8,098 nt of DNA from an uncultured Alphaproteobacteria bacterium (GCA_903858915.1 CAIOKL010000169.1:1-8098); one strand, 5' to 3'. Numbered from the stretch's first letter, positions 1-7,606 are shown. Program-made: numbers and translations. Notes: a model not told the origin generated them from the sequence alone.

Positions 1-517
1 CAAAATAAAAACGAATTTTTTTACTCTTCATTAAATCAATAATTTTGCCTTCGGTTAAAATAATTTTTACCCTTCCCTTTCTTTGATGATAAAGATCTAA
101 AGCCCATTTGACTTGTTTAGAATCCGAGCCATTAATAAAAATTAGTGATTTTGTTAAATTTATTTTTTCTAAAGGATTAACTTTGCTATTGGCTTGATAA
201 AAAATTTTACCGTTTTGATCCTTTAAATCATAAGGCAACGACACCGATGGATCATAAAGCCATTGACGATTTTTAGTGGCGTTTTTAAGTTTATGAATCG
301 CTTGCGGATCGTTAATGTGTTGATAAATATTATTCTTCACTTGCTCTTGAAATTTATTAAGTCTGCCATCTTTTTTGGCTTGTTGTAATTTTTCTTGAAT
401 TTCTTCCAGCAAACTTTTTTCTGTGATTTGATAGGTAGTGCCAATAATTCCATAATCCTTGGCGAACGCCATTTTGCTAATAAGCAAAAATAGCAGTGCC
501 GACAATATTTTTTTCAT
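1..517 (-). CDS. traW: TraW, periplasmic F-type pilus assembly protein (3' end beyond window)
   Basis: TraW is a periplasmic protein of F-type systems needed for pilus assembly, acting with TraU and TrbC. Translation from the ATG at 515-517 gives 172 codons before the window edge, with a Sec signal peptide (Lys2-Lys3, hydrophobic stretch, AFA cleavage after residue 19). The family block follows: RQWLYDPSVSLP at residues 84-95, then a KVNPL motif near 112-116 and LIFINGSD with KQVKWAL at 125-140. F TraW is about 210 residues, so some 40 are probably missing at the C-terminus. The start lies 41 nt inside the end of the peptidase gene. A weak GGA about 9 nt upstream may serve as ribosome site. 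The next Met (residue 16) would destroy the signal peptide, so this start is preferred. Identification rests on motif recognition and position downstream of traC. Confidence 0.93.
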   Translation of the reverse strand, partial: MKKILSALLFLLISKMAFAKDYGIIGTTYQITEKSLLEEIQEKLQQAKKDGRLNKFQEQVKNNIYQHINDPQAIHKLKNATKNRQWLYDPSVSLPYDLKDQNGKIFYQANSKVNPLEKINLTKSLIFINGSDSKQVKWALDLYHQRKGRVKIILTEGKIIDLMKSKKIRFYF

Positions 518-959
518 CAATTAGTCCAATTTCTTGATAACGGGAGTCAAAAGAATCTTGATGCAAAGAATAAAAGAAATATTTTTGCTTTGAGATAATT
601 TGCGATTGAATAGCGGTTAATTTTTGATTTTTTTTAGATTTTTCTTTCACTTCGCCAATTAAAAAATCATCAACAAATATTTTGTTATTTTTTAATAATA
701 TTTCGCTTCCTTCTGAGCCTCCATAAATTTTAATGAATTTGATTTTTTCAACGGCTAATTCCTTATTATTTAAAACATAAAAAACCGCAATTTGCCCTTT
801 CTTGGTAGGCTTTTTGGACTTATCAATAATTACAAATTTATAAGGTAAAGATTCACTATAATTAACAACAATTTCATATTTTTTTAACGCTATTATTAGA
901 CACAAAAACCCCAATAAAAAACCGCAAATTGGTAAAATAATTTTGTTATTTATTTTCAT
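477..959 (-). CDS. TraF/TrhF-type S26 signal peptidase of conjugative systems
   Basis: This is a 160-residue membrane-anchored serine peptidase of family S26, the group that includes RP4 TraF, the pilin maturation and cyclisation enzyme. One N-terminal membrane segment (about residues 6-26) precedes NYSESLP, whose second Ser (residue 37) is the likely nucleophile. FIKIYGGSEGSEI follows, where the first Lys (residue 77) aligns with the general base Lys of the usual KRV...GD block. The C-terminal SFDSRYQEIG (about 136-145) is the diagnostic S26 box. Two usual residues differ: the Gly after SLP is absent, and the catalytic Lys is followed by Ile rather than Arg. A longer frame starts at 971, but a GAGGT sequence lies 5 nt before the ATG at 957-959, so that start is chosen. 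It overlaps the trbI-like gene by 14 nt and traW by 41 nt. Substrate is not shown; the pilin encoded first in this operon is the obvious candidate. Confidence 0.86.
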   Translation of the reverse strand: MKINNKIILPICGFLLGFLCLIIALKKYEIVVNYSESLPYKFVIIDKSKKPTKKGQIAVFYVLNNKELAVEKIKFIKIYGGSEGSEILLKNNKIFVDDFLIGEVKEKSKKNQKLTAIQSQIISKQKYFFYSLHQDSFDSRYQEIGLIDEKNIVGTAIFAY

Positions 960-1356
960 CGCCAACCTCATTTTTATTATTCATGACGATGTTATTAAAA
1001 ATGACTTGTTCTATTTTTTTGGTAATATCTTCAACATCTTCGGAGACTACGATTTGCTTTTGCAAAAGAATAAAATTTCTATTACTATGATTAATGTCAT
1101 TTAAGATTGAATCTAGGGTTTCTAGGTGAGTTTTGACAGCTTGTTCAATTTTTTTATCGCTTATTTTATTTTCAATTAAATGCCTCGATAAATTTACCAT
1201 AAATTCATTATTGAGATATGATAAATCGACAGTTGCAATTTTTGGAATTCGATAATCGATGATTTTATATGTGATAAATGATGCAATTAATGAAACACAA
1301 AATGCGGTTAGAACATTGATTAATATTGGTTTGGGGATTTTATGCAATAATTTCAT
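946..1356 (-). CDS. trbI: TrbI-like protein of F-type systems (inner membrane, pilus dynamics)
   Basis: This 136-residue protein has an N-terminal membrane helix (about residues 11-30) and then RIPKIATVDLSYLNNEF (36-52), which resembles the PxxxTVD(L/M) block just after the helix in F-type TrbI (F TrbI is 128 residues). The C-terminal half is helical and ends with a VEDITKKIEQVI segment (108-119) like the DIT stretch of that family. In F, TrbI is an inner-membrane protein that affects pilus outgrowth and retraction; it is not the TrbI/VirB10 of P-type systems. Its place between traC and the peptidase/traW pair is the expected one. It starts 10 nt after the traC stop without a clear Shine-Dalgarno, so it may depend on translational coupling. 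Similarity is short and the family diverges fast, so this is less certain than the neighbours. Confidence 0.75.
   Translation of the reverse strand: MKLLHKIPKPILINVLTAFCVSLIASFITYKIIDYRIPKIATVDLSYLNNEFMVNLSRHLIENKISDKKIEQAVKTHLETLDSILNDINHSNRNFILLQKQIVVSEDVEDITKKIEQVIFNNIVMNNKNEVGDENK
965..969 (-). promoter_or_regulatory. Shine-Dalgarno that decides the peptidase start
   Basis: GAGGT lies 5 nt before the ATG at 957-959. The in-frame ATG at 969-971 has only A/T-rich sequence upstream. The inner ATG is therefore the more likely start, removing four residues from the longest frame. Confidence 0.7.
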
Positions 1357-1366
1357 AAACTAATTA

Positions 1367-4117
1367 TTAATTTTTTTTAAAATAAATTTGCGGATATAAT
1401 TCTGAAAAATTATTTTTGATTTTTTCTTCTAATATTTTTTCTAAAGCATCTTCAAAACTTATCGGTTGTTCTTGATTTCTAGTTAGATCTATTATTTTTC
1501 TATAATCATTAGCGCCGAATATTCTTTTATTTTTATTTTGAGATTTTTCTTCAGCAAGCACCGCCAGAGCTTCTTCTAACTTGAAACCTTCGAGTTTTAA
1601 TTTATTAATTTTTGCCCAATCATCCGCCTTAGAGGAATAAAGACTTAGTGAATATTTATCTAAAATTAATCTGGCAATTGCCCATCCTTTTGGACCATAA
1701 ATAACCGCTTCCGAATATTGCCCCTCAACTTTTTTTAAACTCGTCAACGCCTCTTTTAACGCAGGATCATTATCCATTGAGATTTTTTTAGTTGATGCCA
1801 ACATATCGATTGATTCTTTTTTTTGTGATAACAAAATCACCCAATCGCTATTTTCAAAAGCGGCGATTGTTGCGGGAGTTTTATAAAAATCATTGACCGA
1901 TTGCGTTCCTAAAATTAAGTTCCCGCCATATTTTCTGGCTCTTCGCGCCAAACCTTCAATAAAAATTGACGAACCCTCGCCGTGAAGCAAATCCCAAGCT
2001 TCATCAATTACTAAAGTTATTTGATGTTTGCGATCACCGAAATACATGTTTTCAGAAATTAAAAACATCAAAAACATTACCACGATTGATTGTAATTCTT
2101 TTTTATTTTTTAATTCCGCCGTTTCAAAAACCATAAAATGATTGGACAAGCTGATATTACTTTTACCTTCAAAAAATCTACCAAAAACACCTTTTTTAGT
2201 AAATGGCTCCATTAGCGTCGCTAAATCTCTTGCTCTTTGATCTTGATGATCGCTAAAATAATCCATCACCGTCGTAATTGATGAATTAGTGCCATTTTTA
2301 TCCCAAATTTCACTAACTGCTTTTTCAATTAAACGATTTTGAATTTGATCTAATTTTTTGGCATCTTTTTTAGTGGGATCGCCCTCGCACATTTGACAAA
2401 TTATCGCCGTAATTAATCTAATCACTTCAGTTTTATATTCGGGAGATTTTTTCATCGTTTCGGGGTTTATAACCGAAAATGGATTAATGATTATTTCATC
2501 TTCAGCTTTGTCGCTAAACTCAATAAATTCGCCACTTTGCAAGCGACAACTATTCATGAAAGATCTGCCGTCATCAATTACATAAACTATACCATTTTTA
2601 CCACGAGTTGAGGTTACTAAATCTTGCATTAAAACTGATTTACCCGAACCTGATTTTCCTACAACTATGGCATTAAAATTACCTTCATCATTGGCAAAAG
2701 GATCCCAGAAAAACACTTGCCCTCGTCTGCCATACAACATCATGCAAGGCGATTTCATGCCCTTCCACTCGCCTTGAATTGGAGCTAAATTCGCCGCCGT
2801 CCAAGAAACCATTGTTTTAGTTTTACCCAATTTTTCTAAATCATCGAAATAACCTTCCGATAAACTAAATGGTAAAACCGTTAAAAATGAAGGTAATTGT
2901 AAATATTTATCGCGAACAATTGTCCAGCCACAAGCCTTATAAATTGATTTTAAAGTTTGTTCGGCTTCATTAATTTTAGCTTCGGGAGCAAAAACTAAAA
3001 TTTGATAGATTCCCTTTAATATTTTTTGCCCAGAATTAATTTTTTCATTTACAAATTGCCACTCAATTGCCGATTTTTTCATCTCGGGAATAAATCGAGC
3101 CATTTCGCTATTTGATAATCTTGTGGCGTTAAAATTTTTGGTGCGGGCATTATCAATCAATTTGTCAGAATTTTTAGGCAAAGTGATAGAGAAAAATGTT
3201 AAAAACGGATATTCCATTCGTCTTAAATCTTGAAAATAATCTCCAATCAAATCACGATTTTGATATTGAGCCCATTTGGTCGGGAAATTTTTTACCGAAA
3301 ATGATCTAACCAATATTTTTTTATCCGCACAATCTTCATATAAAACAATATTATCTTTGAGATGAGTTAAACTATTTTCATTATCAACAATTTGTTGATT
3401 GATATTTTGCAATGGATCGTAAGGATTTTTAACTTTCCAAGCGTTCAAATTAAAATTGATTATTTCGTCCAAAAAATTAATTAATTCTTGGGGTTTATAT
3501 ATTATGGAATCAATCCCCGCAGTTGTTAGCGAGGTTTTTAATTTATCCCGAAAGCCACATAATTCTCTAATTAGATTTATTAGATCTTCATTATTATTAT
3601 CATTTTTAAATATATTCTTTATTGGCGATGAATTTTTCTGCCGAAACGGAATTGAAACCGCAATGATTAATCTAAAATTTTTTAAAGTATAAAAACTTGA
3701 ATCAAAAATAGAGAGATGATTAGCCTTAGAAAAATATTTAATACGCTCTTCGGCTAATTTTTTATAAACTCCGCCCTGTTCATCACGATACTTTTGCCAA
3801 GCGTCAAAAAAATCGCCAATTTTTGGCGAACTCCAATTAATAAATTGAATTGAACATCCTTCTAAAATTCCATCGGTAAAAATACTTGATAAAGATTCAA
3901 TTACTCCGTCATTGGCTCCAACAATTGGATTACCCTCCAAAATAAAACCTATTGAATTTTGATTTACAAAAATCTGCGATTCTTCATCAAACCATTGATA
4001 AGGCAATAATGAGGATATTTGATCATAATTAAATTGCGGTTTTTTATTTTTTTGTGAAAAATTTTTTCCTCCCAAATGATCATTGATAAAATTATAAATT
4101 TTGCTTAAATCAATCAT
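1367..4117 (-). CDS. traC: TraC, F-type pilus assembly ATPase (VirB4 family)
   Basis: TraC is the cytoplasmic or membrane-associated ATPase that powers pilus assembly, the VirB4 counterpart. The chosen frame encodes 916 residues (F TraC is 875). The N-terminal domain begins with SLLPYQWFDEESQIFV (about 36-51), as usual for F-type TraC. Walker A is GKSGSGKS at residues 487-494 and Walker B is ITLVIDEAWDLL at 700-711, with the Asp-Glu pair at 705-706. GLARRARKYGGNLILGTQSV at 722-741 is the conserved stretch after Walker B that carries the arginines and the Gln typical of VirB4 ATPases. The last 70-80 residues are Lys/Glu-rich and variable. The frame is open further up to 4204, but that would overlap traV by 95 nt; the ATG at 4115-4117 has GGATGGGG just upstream and gives the expected N-terminus. 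It overlaps the traV stop by 8 nt. Confidence 0.97.
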   Translation of the reverse strand: MIDLSKIYNFINDHLGGKNFSQKNKKPQFNYDQISSLLPYQWFDEESQIFVNQNSIGFILEGNPIVGANDGVIESLSSIFTDGILEGCSIQFINWSSPKIGDFFDAWQKYRDEQGGVYKKLAEERIKYFSKANHLSIFDSSFYTLKNFRLIIAVSIPFRQKNSSPIKNIFKNDNNNEDLINLIRELCGFRDKLKTSLTTAGIDSIIYKPQELINFLDEIINFNLNAWKVKNPYDPLQNINQQIVDNENSLTHLKDNIVLYEDCADKKILVRSFSVKNFPTKWAQYQNRDLIGDYFQDLRRMEYPFLTFFSITLPKNSDKLIDNARTKNFNATRLSNSEMARFIPEMKKSAIEWQFVNEKINSGQKILKGIYQILVFAPEAKINEAEQTLKSIYKACGWTIVRDKYLQLPSFLTVLPFSLSEGYFDDLEKLGKTKTMVSWTAANLAPIQGEWKGMKSPCMMLYGRRGQVFFWDPFANDEGNFNAIVVGKSGSGKSVLMQDLVTSTRGKNGIVYVIDDGRSFMNSCRLQSGEFIEFSDKAEDEIIINPFSVINPETMKKSPEYKTEVIRLITAIICQMCEGDPTKKDAKKLDQIQNRLIEKAVSEIWDKNGTNSSITTVMDYFSDHQDQRARDLATLMEPFTKKGVFGRFFEGKSNISLSNHFMVFETAELKNKKELQSIVVMFLMFLISENMYFGDRKHQITLVIDEAWDLLHGEGSSIFIEGLARRARKYGGNLILGTQSVNDFYKTPATIAAFENSDWVILLSQKKESIDMLASTKKISMDNDPALKEALTSLKKVEGQYSEAVIYGPKGWAIARLILDKYSLSLYSSKADDWAKINKLKLEGFKLEEALAVLAEEKSQNKNKRIFGANDYRKIIDLTRNQEQPISFEDALEKILEEKIKNNFSELYPQIYFKKN

Positions 4118-4508
4118 TTTGCCCCATCCATTTTGCTTCTTCATCAACCACATAAATTGTTTTTTGCGAATGTTGATTTCCTTCGCTATCAATGAACGGC
4201 GCAAACCACACTCTACCGATTTTTTCTTCGGTTCTTAAATTTGATTTTGTATTATTTTTTTCTTCTTTATTTTCAATTTGTAATTTTTTTACATCTTCAA
4301 ATTTTGGAGCAATTAATTTGATATTAATTTTTGCGGGAAGTTGAAAAAATTCATTTTTATTTTCAATTATTTGATGATTCAAATCCGCCTTTTTAATTGA
4401 ACGACAATTACCGTTTCCCGCTCCTAATATTGGGCAATCCCAAGTGCTTTTGGTGTTGCTACAAGAAAATAAATTAATCAGTAAAAATATTATAAATAAT
4501 TTTTTCAT
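4110..4508 (-). CDS. traV: TraV, outer-membrane lipoprotein of the F-type core complex
   Basis: TraV is the outer-membrane lipoprotein (VirB7-like) that anchors TraK and TraB to the outer membrane. The 132-residue product starts with a lipoprotein signal peptide: two lysines, a hydrophobic stretch and the lipobox LFSC, with Cys16 as the lipidated residue. Two further cysteines, Cys25 (in WDCP) and Cys35 (in GNCRS), reproduce the conserved TraV cysteine pair. The C-terminal RVWFAPFIDSEGNQH segment (about 99-113) is the other family block. The middle is Lys/Glu/Asn-rich and variable. Its ATG overlaps the traB stop as TAATG, with GAGGA 9 nt upstream inside traB (4518-4522). F TraV is about 171 residues, so this is a short version. 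Confidence 0.9.
   Translation of the reverse strand: MKKLFIIFLLINLFSCSNTKSTWDCPILGAGNGNCRSIKKADLNHQIIENKNEFFQLPAKINIKLIAPKFEDVKKLQIENKEEKNNTKSNLRTEEKIGRVWFAPFIDSEGNQHSQKTIYVVDEEAKWMGQND
4122..4129 (-). promoter_or_regulatory. Shine-Dalgarno that decides the traC start
   Basis: GGATGGGG lies 4 nt before the ATG at 4115-4117, giving 9 nt from GGA or 4 nt from GGGG. It sits inside the last codons of traV, so TraC translation is likely coupled to TraV. This argues against the ATG at 4202-4204 that would make a 945-residue product. Confidence 0.7.
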
Positions 4509-5740
4509 TAGTTTTTATCCTCAAATCTTGATATAAATTTATTACTTATCGAAGAAGGCTTGCGGTGCCTTTTACCATTGAGATGAAAGCCTTCAACAAA
4601 AACTACTTCCACTTCAATTCCCGAAGGAATGCTTACAATTGGTTGATATTGCTCTGCTCGATTGATTAAATAATTTGAAAGTCGATCACTAGCTCCGCTG
4701 ATGCCCTGCCCTACTCCCTTTTTAACGATGTCATCATTGCTATAACCATTTTGCAATGTTGCACCGCTCGAAAAACTTAAAGGCGGAGCAACTCTTGAAG
4801 ATAAGCCTTGCCCGAATCCGCCCACTAATCCAGCCAAAAAAGATTTAGCTAAAAAATCTCCTTCTCTTGAAATTACTTGACCTCTAACCCCTGATTTTCC
4901 TTGTCCCGCAACATATCCTTTAATAGCAGTTTCATAAATTAAATTTTCATCTTTTGAGCAAGTCATATTAACTAATTTTATATAAACCTTCTCGCTCGAT
5001 AAATCGCCACTCGCCGCTCCAGTTATTAAGCAACCAGAAATTTCTACTTTTTGTTGAACATTATCATAAATTGACGAATAAGCTGGGCTGGTAATTCTTA
5101 GTAATATTGGTCGCGGATCACTTTGCGATGAAATTCCAACCGAGGCATCAACCCCCGATATTATTGTTGCCGTAGCATAAGCTCCTGCGGGAACATATTC
5201 ATCGGCTTTAAAAAATTCACCGTCTTTATTTTCCTCTTGATCCTTGTCATCACTTAAATTCAAATGAAAACTTTGAATAGTTTTATTGGCGATAACAGCC
5301 TCACCATTTGCACTAAATGGATCCTTAGAATTATTGTTATTAGATTTTGTTTTAAGTTGATTTTTTAATCCCTCTATCTCATTGCTTTGACCTTGAATTA
5401 ATTCATTTTGTTTAGAGATTATTTGATCATATTTTTCATCAATTTGATTAATTTGTGATTCAATTTTTGATTTATCATTGCCATAATTTTTCTGAAATTC
5501 TTCATAGACTTCTAACTTATTTTCAGCACTCTCAAGCCAACGGTCTTCAGCTTTTAAATTGGTGCTTGGATTATGTAAAATAATTTTATTTCTACTATTA
5601 ATAATTTTTGTAATATCACTTTCATTTTTTTTAGGTTGATTAAAAAATAATAAAAATGCACAAAAAATTATAATTGCCAAAATTGACAAAATTAATTTAA
5701 AATTCTTCTTAATTTTTTCTTTATTATTTTCTGCAATCAT
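4508..5740 (-). CDS. traB: TraB, envelope-spanning VirB10-like core protein
   Basis: TraB links the inner membrane to the outer-membrane TraV/TraK complex. The 410-residue product has a short cytoplasmic N-terminus, a membrane helix at about 14-33, and a Lys/Glu/Gln-rich helical, probably coiled-coil region at about 65-132. An Asn/Asp/Glu-rich linker (135-178) leads to the VirB10-like beta-barrel domain, which begins YVPAGAYATATIISGVDA (182-199). Family marks follow: GCLITGAASGDLSSEKVYI (236-254), GYVAGQGKSGVRGQVI (275-290), a Gly-rich helical 'antenna' region (297-350) and YQPIVSIPSGIEVEVVF (365-381). F TraB is 475 residues; the proline-rich periplasmic stretch of F TraB is absent here. It starts 6 nt after the traK stop with no strong Shine-Dalgarno and ends in a TAATG overlap with traV. 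Confidence 0.95.
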   Translation of the reverse strand: MIAENNKEKIKKNFKLILSILAIIIFCAFLLFFNQPKKNESDITKIINSRNKIILHNPSTNLKAEDRWLESAENKLEVYEEFQKNYGNDKSKIESQINQIDEKYDQIISKQNELIQGQSNEIEGLKNQLKTKSNNNNSKDPFSANGEAVIANKTIQSFHLNLSDDKDQEENKDGEFFKADEYVPAGAYATATIISGVDASVGISSQSDPRPILLRITSPAYSSIYDNVQQKVEISGCLITGAASGDLSSEKVYIKLVNMTCSKDENLIYETAIKGYVAGQGKSGVRGQVISREGDFLAKSFLAGLVGGFGQGLSSRVAPPLSFSSGATLQNGYSNDDIVKKGVGQGISGASDRLSNYLINRAEQYQPIVSIPSGIEVEVVFVEGFHLNGKRHRKPSSISNKFISRFEDKN

Positions 5741-5746
5741 TGTTTA

Positions 5747-6439
5747 TTAAATAATTATAAAGACTTGACTTTGCTCGCTTGGCAATAATTCTCTTTTTTC
5801 AATTTTTATGGCTTTAACTCCATTTTTATAAAAAAATTTTTCATCTAAATTAAAAATTTGTTTGGTTGAATTTTTAATAATGTAGATTTCGCCCGTCATA
5901 TTTAAGCCTTTATAAATCTCTGATCTTCTCATCGACAAATCCCCAAGATCAACATATTTTGAGTTTCTTTTAATTTGATAATTTTCAATTTTTTGCCCTC
6001 CCCTCATTGCCGACATCAACTCTAAAATTTCCTTTTCATATGAATTTTTGTTATTAATTTTGTTGAGATAATTATTTGCTATTCCAATATTTTCATTGTT
6101 CAAAATAATTTGTTCGGCGGGAATTAATTTTGGATATAAAATCCCCTTATAAGTCTGATTTTGTTGAGTTAAAATAAAAATATTGATCGGTTTATTTTCA
6201 TATCCGCTAGCAACTCGCAAATAAACTTCGCCATTTTTTTCATCAACACTTAAATCCAACTCCTGATTATTACTTTTAATATCTCTAATTTTATCATTTA
6301 CCACTTTGATGCGATTGAGATCACTCCTAGAAATTACTGCGTTGAACTCATCTCCATCATTTAATTCTTTGTTTTGGATTGCCCTGGCATCATTGGCAAA
6401 AATCAATAATAAAATAATTAAGGTCGCTTTAATTTTCAT
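5747..6439 (-). CDS. traK: TraK, periplasmic secretin-like core protein
   Basis: TraK is the periplasmic VirB9/secretin-like subunit that binds TraV and TraB in the outer-membrane core complex. From the ATG at 6437-6439 the product is 230 residues with a Sec signal peptide (MKIK, hydrophobic core, likely cleavage after DARA, residue 20). The family pattern follows: ISRSDLNRIKVVNDKI (36-51), NGEVYL (69-74), INIFILT...QTYKGIL (85-101), IPAEQIIL (106-113), and a C-terminal GVKAIKIEKRELLPSEQSQV (207-226). An in-frame ATG at 6464-6466 would add nine charged residues in front of the signal peptide; GGAG 6 nt before 6439 supports the inner start. It overlaps traE by 11 nt. Confidence 0.92.
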   Translation of the reverse strand: MKIKATLIILLLIFANDARAIQNKELNDGDEFNAVISRSDLNRIKVVNDKIRDIKSNNQELDLSVDEKNGEVYLRVASGYENKPINIFILTQQNQTYKGILYPKLIPAEQIILNNENIGIANNYLNKINNKNSYEKEILELMSAMRGGQKIENYQIKRNSKYVDLGDLSMRRSEIYKGLNMTGEIYIIKNSTKQIFNLDEKFFYKNGVKAIKIEKRELLPSEQSQVFIII

Positions 6440-7013
6440 CTTTCTCTCCGCGTTTTTTTTGATCATTATTCACTTCAAAAAATTCGATAATCATTGGCAT
6501 GAAACCGCTAAATTCATAAGTTATTTGGTAAGTTTTTTGCTCAAATTCAACTTCTTGTTTGCCGACATAAGTTGATAATTTTCCTTCAATTTGAACGGTG
6601 TTTTTTTTGTTTTGAATATTAATTGCTTGCGGAAAGAAAATTGTCGAAACTCTTCTATTTTCAACGCTAATATTTCTTTTATTTAATTCATTTTTCATGG
6701 TGCCATAAAAACTCGGATGAATTACTTTTAAAATAGCTTTAGAATTATATTCCAAATTGGCAGGACTTACATTTAATATCAAATTTATTACATCTCGAGT
6801 CAAAGCCTCCAAATATCCCGCTGACATTTTGTGATTTTTTATAGAAATTTCTTCACTTATTGAATTTGGAACCAAAACAATTTCTTTTTTATTAAAAAAA
6901 ATCGCAAAACAAAGTAATAAATTTCCAACTAACATCAACAAAACAACGATTGCCAAGAAATTTCTTTGAAACAAAATAACCTGAGTATCCTGAATTAAGG
7001 TGTTTCTATTCAT
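6429..7013 (-). CDS. traE: TraE, inner-membrane pilus assembly protein (VirB8-like position)
   Basis: TraE is an inner-membrane protein with a periplasmic domain, required for F-pilus assembly and comparable to VirB8. The 194-residue product (F TraE is 188) has a short cytoplasmic N-terminus, a membrane helix at about 18-40, and the conserved block SAGYLEALTRDVINLILNVS (64-83), which is highly typical of TraE. Further family marks are KVIHPSFYG (96-104) and the C-terminal YVGKQEVEFEQKTYQITYEF region (149-168). The C-terminus is charged (KKRGEKDEN). The gene abuts traL as TAAATG, with AGGA at 7017-7020 only 3 nt from the start, so translation is probably coupled to TraL. Confidence 0.94.
   Translation of the reverse strand: MNRNTLIQDTQVILFQRNFLAIVVLLMLVGNLLLCFAIFFNKKEIVLVPNSISEEISIKNHKMSAGYLEALTRDVINLILNVSPANLEYNSKAILKVIHPSFYGTMKNELNKRNISVENRRVSTIFFPQAINIQNKKNTVQIEGKLSTYVGKQEVEFEQKTYQITYEFSGFMPMIIEFFEVNNDQKKRGEKDEN
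6446..6449 (-). promoter_or_regulatory. Shine-Dalgarno that decides the traK start
   Basis: GGAG lies 6 nt upstream of the ATG at 6437-6439, within the final codons of traE. The upstream in-frame ATG at 6464-6466 has no such sequence and would spoil the signal peptide. Confidence 0.72.
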
Positions 7014-7301
7014 TTATCCTATAAAAATTTTAATTGAAGAATCTGGCAATTTCATATCCATTATTTTGCTTGGATAATGCCAATATAAAAAAGCGCGCAA
7101 CGAAGATTGCTGAGCATTTTGACTTTTAAATTTTTTCCAGCCCTTAAAACAAATCACAGTTAAAGCCAAAGTGATAAGCTTTAGCCCCATAATCAAACCG
7201 ATCGCAAGCGGTAAAATTCCAGCCATCGCCTCATCAATCGACCAAAATAAAAATTTAGCCGGATCGTCTAAATGCTGTGGAATATAAAATTTTTCATTCA
7301 T
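7014..7301 (-). CDS. traL: TraL, small inner-membrane pilus assembly protein
   Basis: TraL is a small inner-membrane protein (VirB3-like) needed for F-pilus assembly. The 95-residue product (F TraL is 91) shows the family signature near the N-terminus, IPQHLDDPAKFLFWSIDEA (7-25). One or two closely spaced hydrophobic segments follow (about 28-52), then a basic stretch (GWKKFKS) and LYWHYPSK (about 72-79), which is the typical C-terminal mark. It begins 2 nt after the pilin stop with no clear Shine-Dalgarno and ends directly against the traE ATG. Confidence 0.94.
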   Translation of the reverse strand: MNEKFYIPQHLDDPAKFLFWSIDEAMAGILPLAIGLIMGLKLITLALTVICFKGWKKFKSQNAQQSSLRAFLYWHYPSKIMDMKLPDSSIKIFIG

Positions 7302-7303
7302 AA

Positions 7304-7600
7304 CTAAATAATTGCCGATATTCCGCCAGTTACAATGCTAGGGCCAACTCCCAAAACCGTTCCCAACACTACAGGCACAACCAAGTTTTTTAAACTTCCC
7401 GTGGCCGCCGACCAAATGACCCCGCCAATTATCGATGCCAGAGCCACTAATTTACCGCCATTGCCGGTAATTAAGCCTTCGGTTTTAGCAACTACCTCTT
7501 GCAATTCTTCGCCTCCAGTTCCCGCAATTGCGAGTTCGGGACATAAAATCGTTAACAAAGTAAAGGCGACTATGAACGATTCCCCACTAAATATTCTCAT
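7304..7600 (-). CDS. traA: TraA-like F-type prepilin
   Basis: This 98-residue protein is the probable pilin precursor. A signal peptide ends AIA at residue 26, leaving a 72-residue mature form starting GTGGEE (F pilin is 70). The mature chain has an amphipathic N-terminal segment (EELQEVVAKTEG), a first hydrophobic helix (about 50-67), a short loop with one Lys (GSLKN, 68-72) and a second hydrophobic Gly-rich helix to the C-terminus (73-98), matching the two-helix pilin fold. Position just before traL, as in F, supports the call. Sequence similarity to F pilin is low, as usual in this family. It is the first gene of the operon. The ATG at 7598-7600 has no obvious Shine-Dalgarno. Codons 6-11 lie in one arm of an inverted repeat whose mate is 250 bp upstream. 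Confidence 0.87.
   Translation of the reverse strand: MRIFSGESFIVAFTLLTILCPELAIAGTGGEELQEVVAKTEGLITGNGGKLVALASIIGGVIWSAATGSLKNLVVPVVLGTVLGVGPSIVTGGISAII
7570..7583 (+). repeat. Left arm of 14-bp inverted repeat, inside traA signal-peptide codons
   Basis: CTATGAACGATTCC on the plus strand is the exact reverse complement of 7833-7846. Similarity extends with one mismatch and a 4-nt gap to 7595 (AATATT in both arms on the same relative strand). The arm covers codons 6-11 of traA (GGG GAA TCG TTC ATA and the first base of the next). Confidence 0.85.
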
Positions 7601-7606
7601 AAAATA

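Noticed and set aside
1357..1385. T-run after traC as a terminator
   Set aside because: No stem precedes it in the transcript, and the next gene starts 10 nt after the traC stop in a continuous operon.
3456..3692. Plus-strand open frame of 78 codons inside traC
   Set aside because: It lies fully antisense to the well-supported traC coding sequence and has no recognisable domain or ribosome site.
4118..4204. N-terminal extension of TraC by 29 residues
   Set aside because: It would overlap traV by 95 nt and is basic and Trp-rich, unlike TraC; the ATG at 4115-4117 has a strong Shine-Dalgarno.
6440..6466. N-terminal extension of TraK by nine residues
   Set aside because: It puts a charged stretch before a normal signal peptide, and GGAG is correctly spaced for the inner ATG.
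6306..6575. Plus-strand open frame of 89 codons across the traE/traK junction
   Set aside because: It is antisense to two confidently identified genes; its hydrophobic composition mirrors the codons of the opposite strand.
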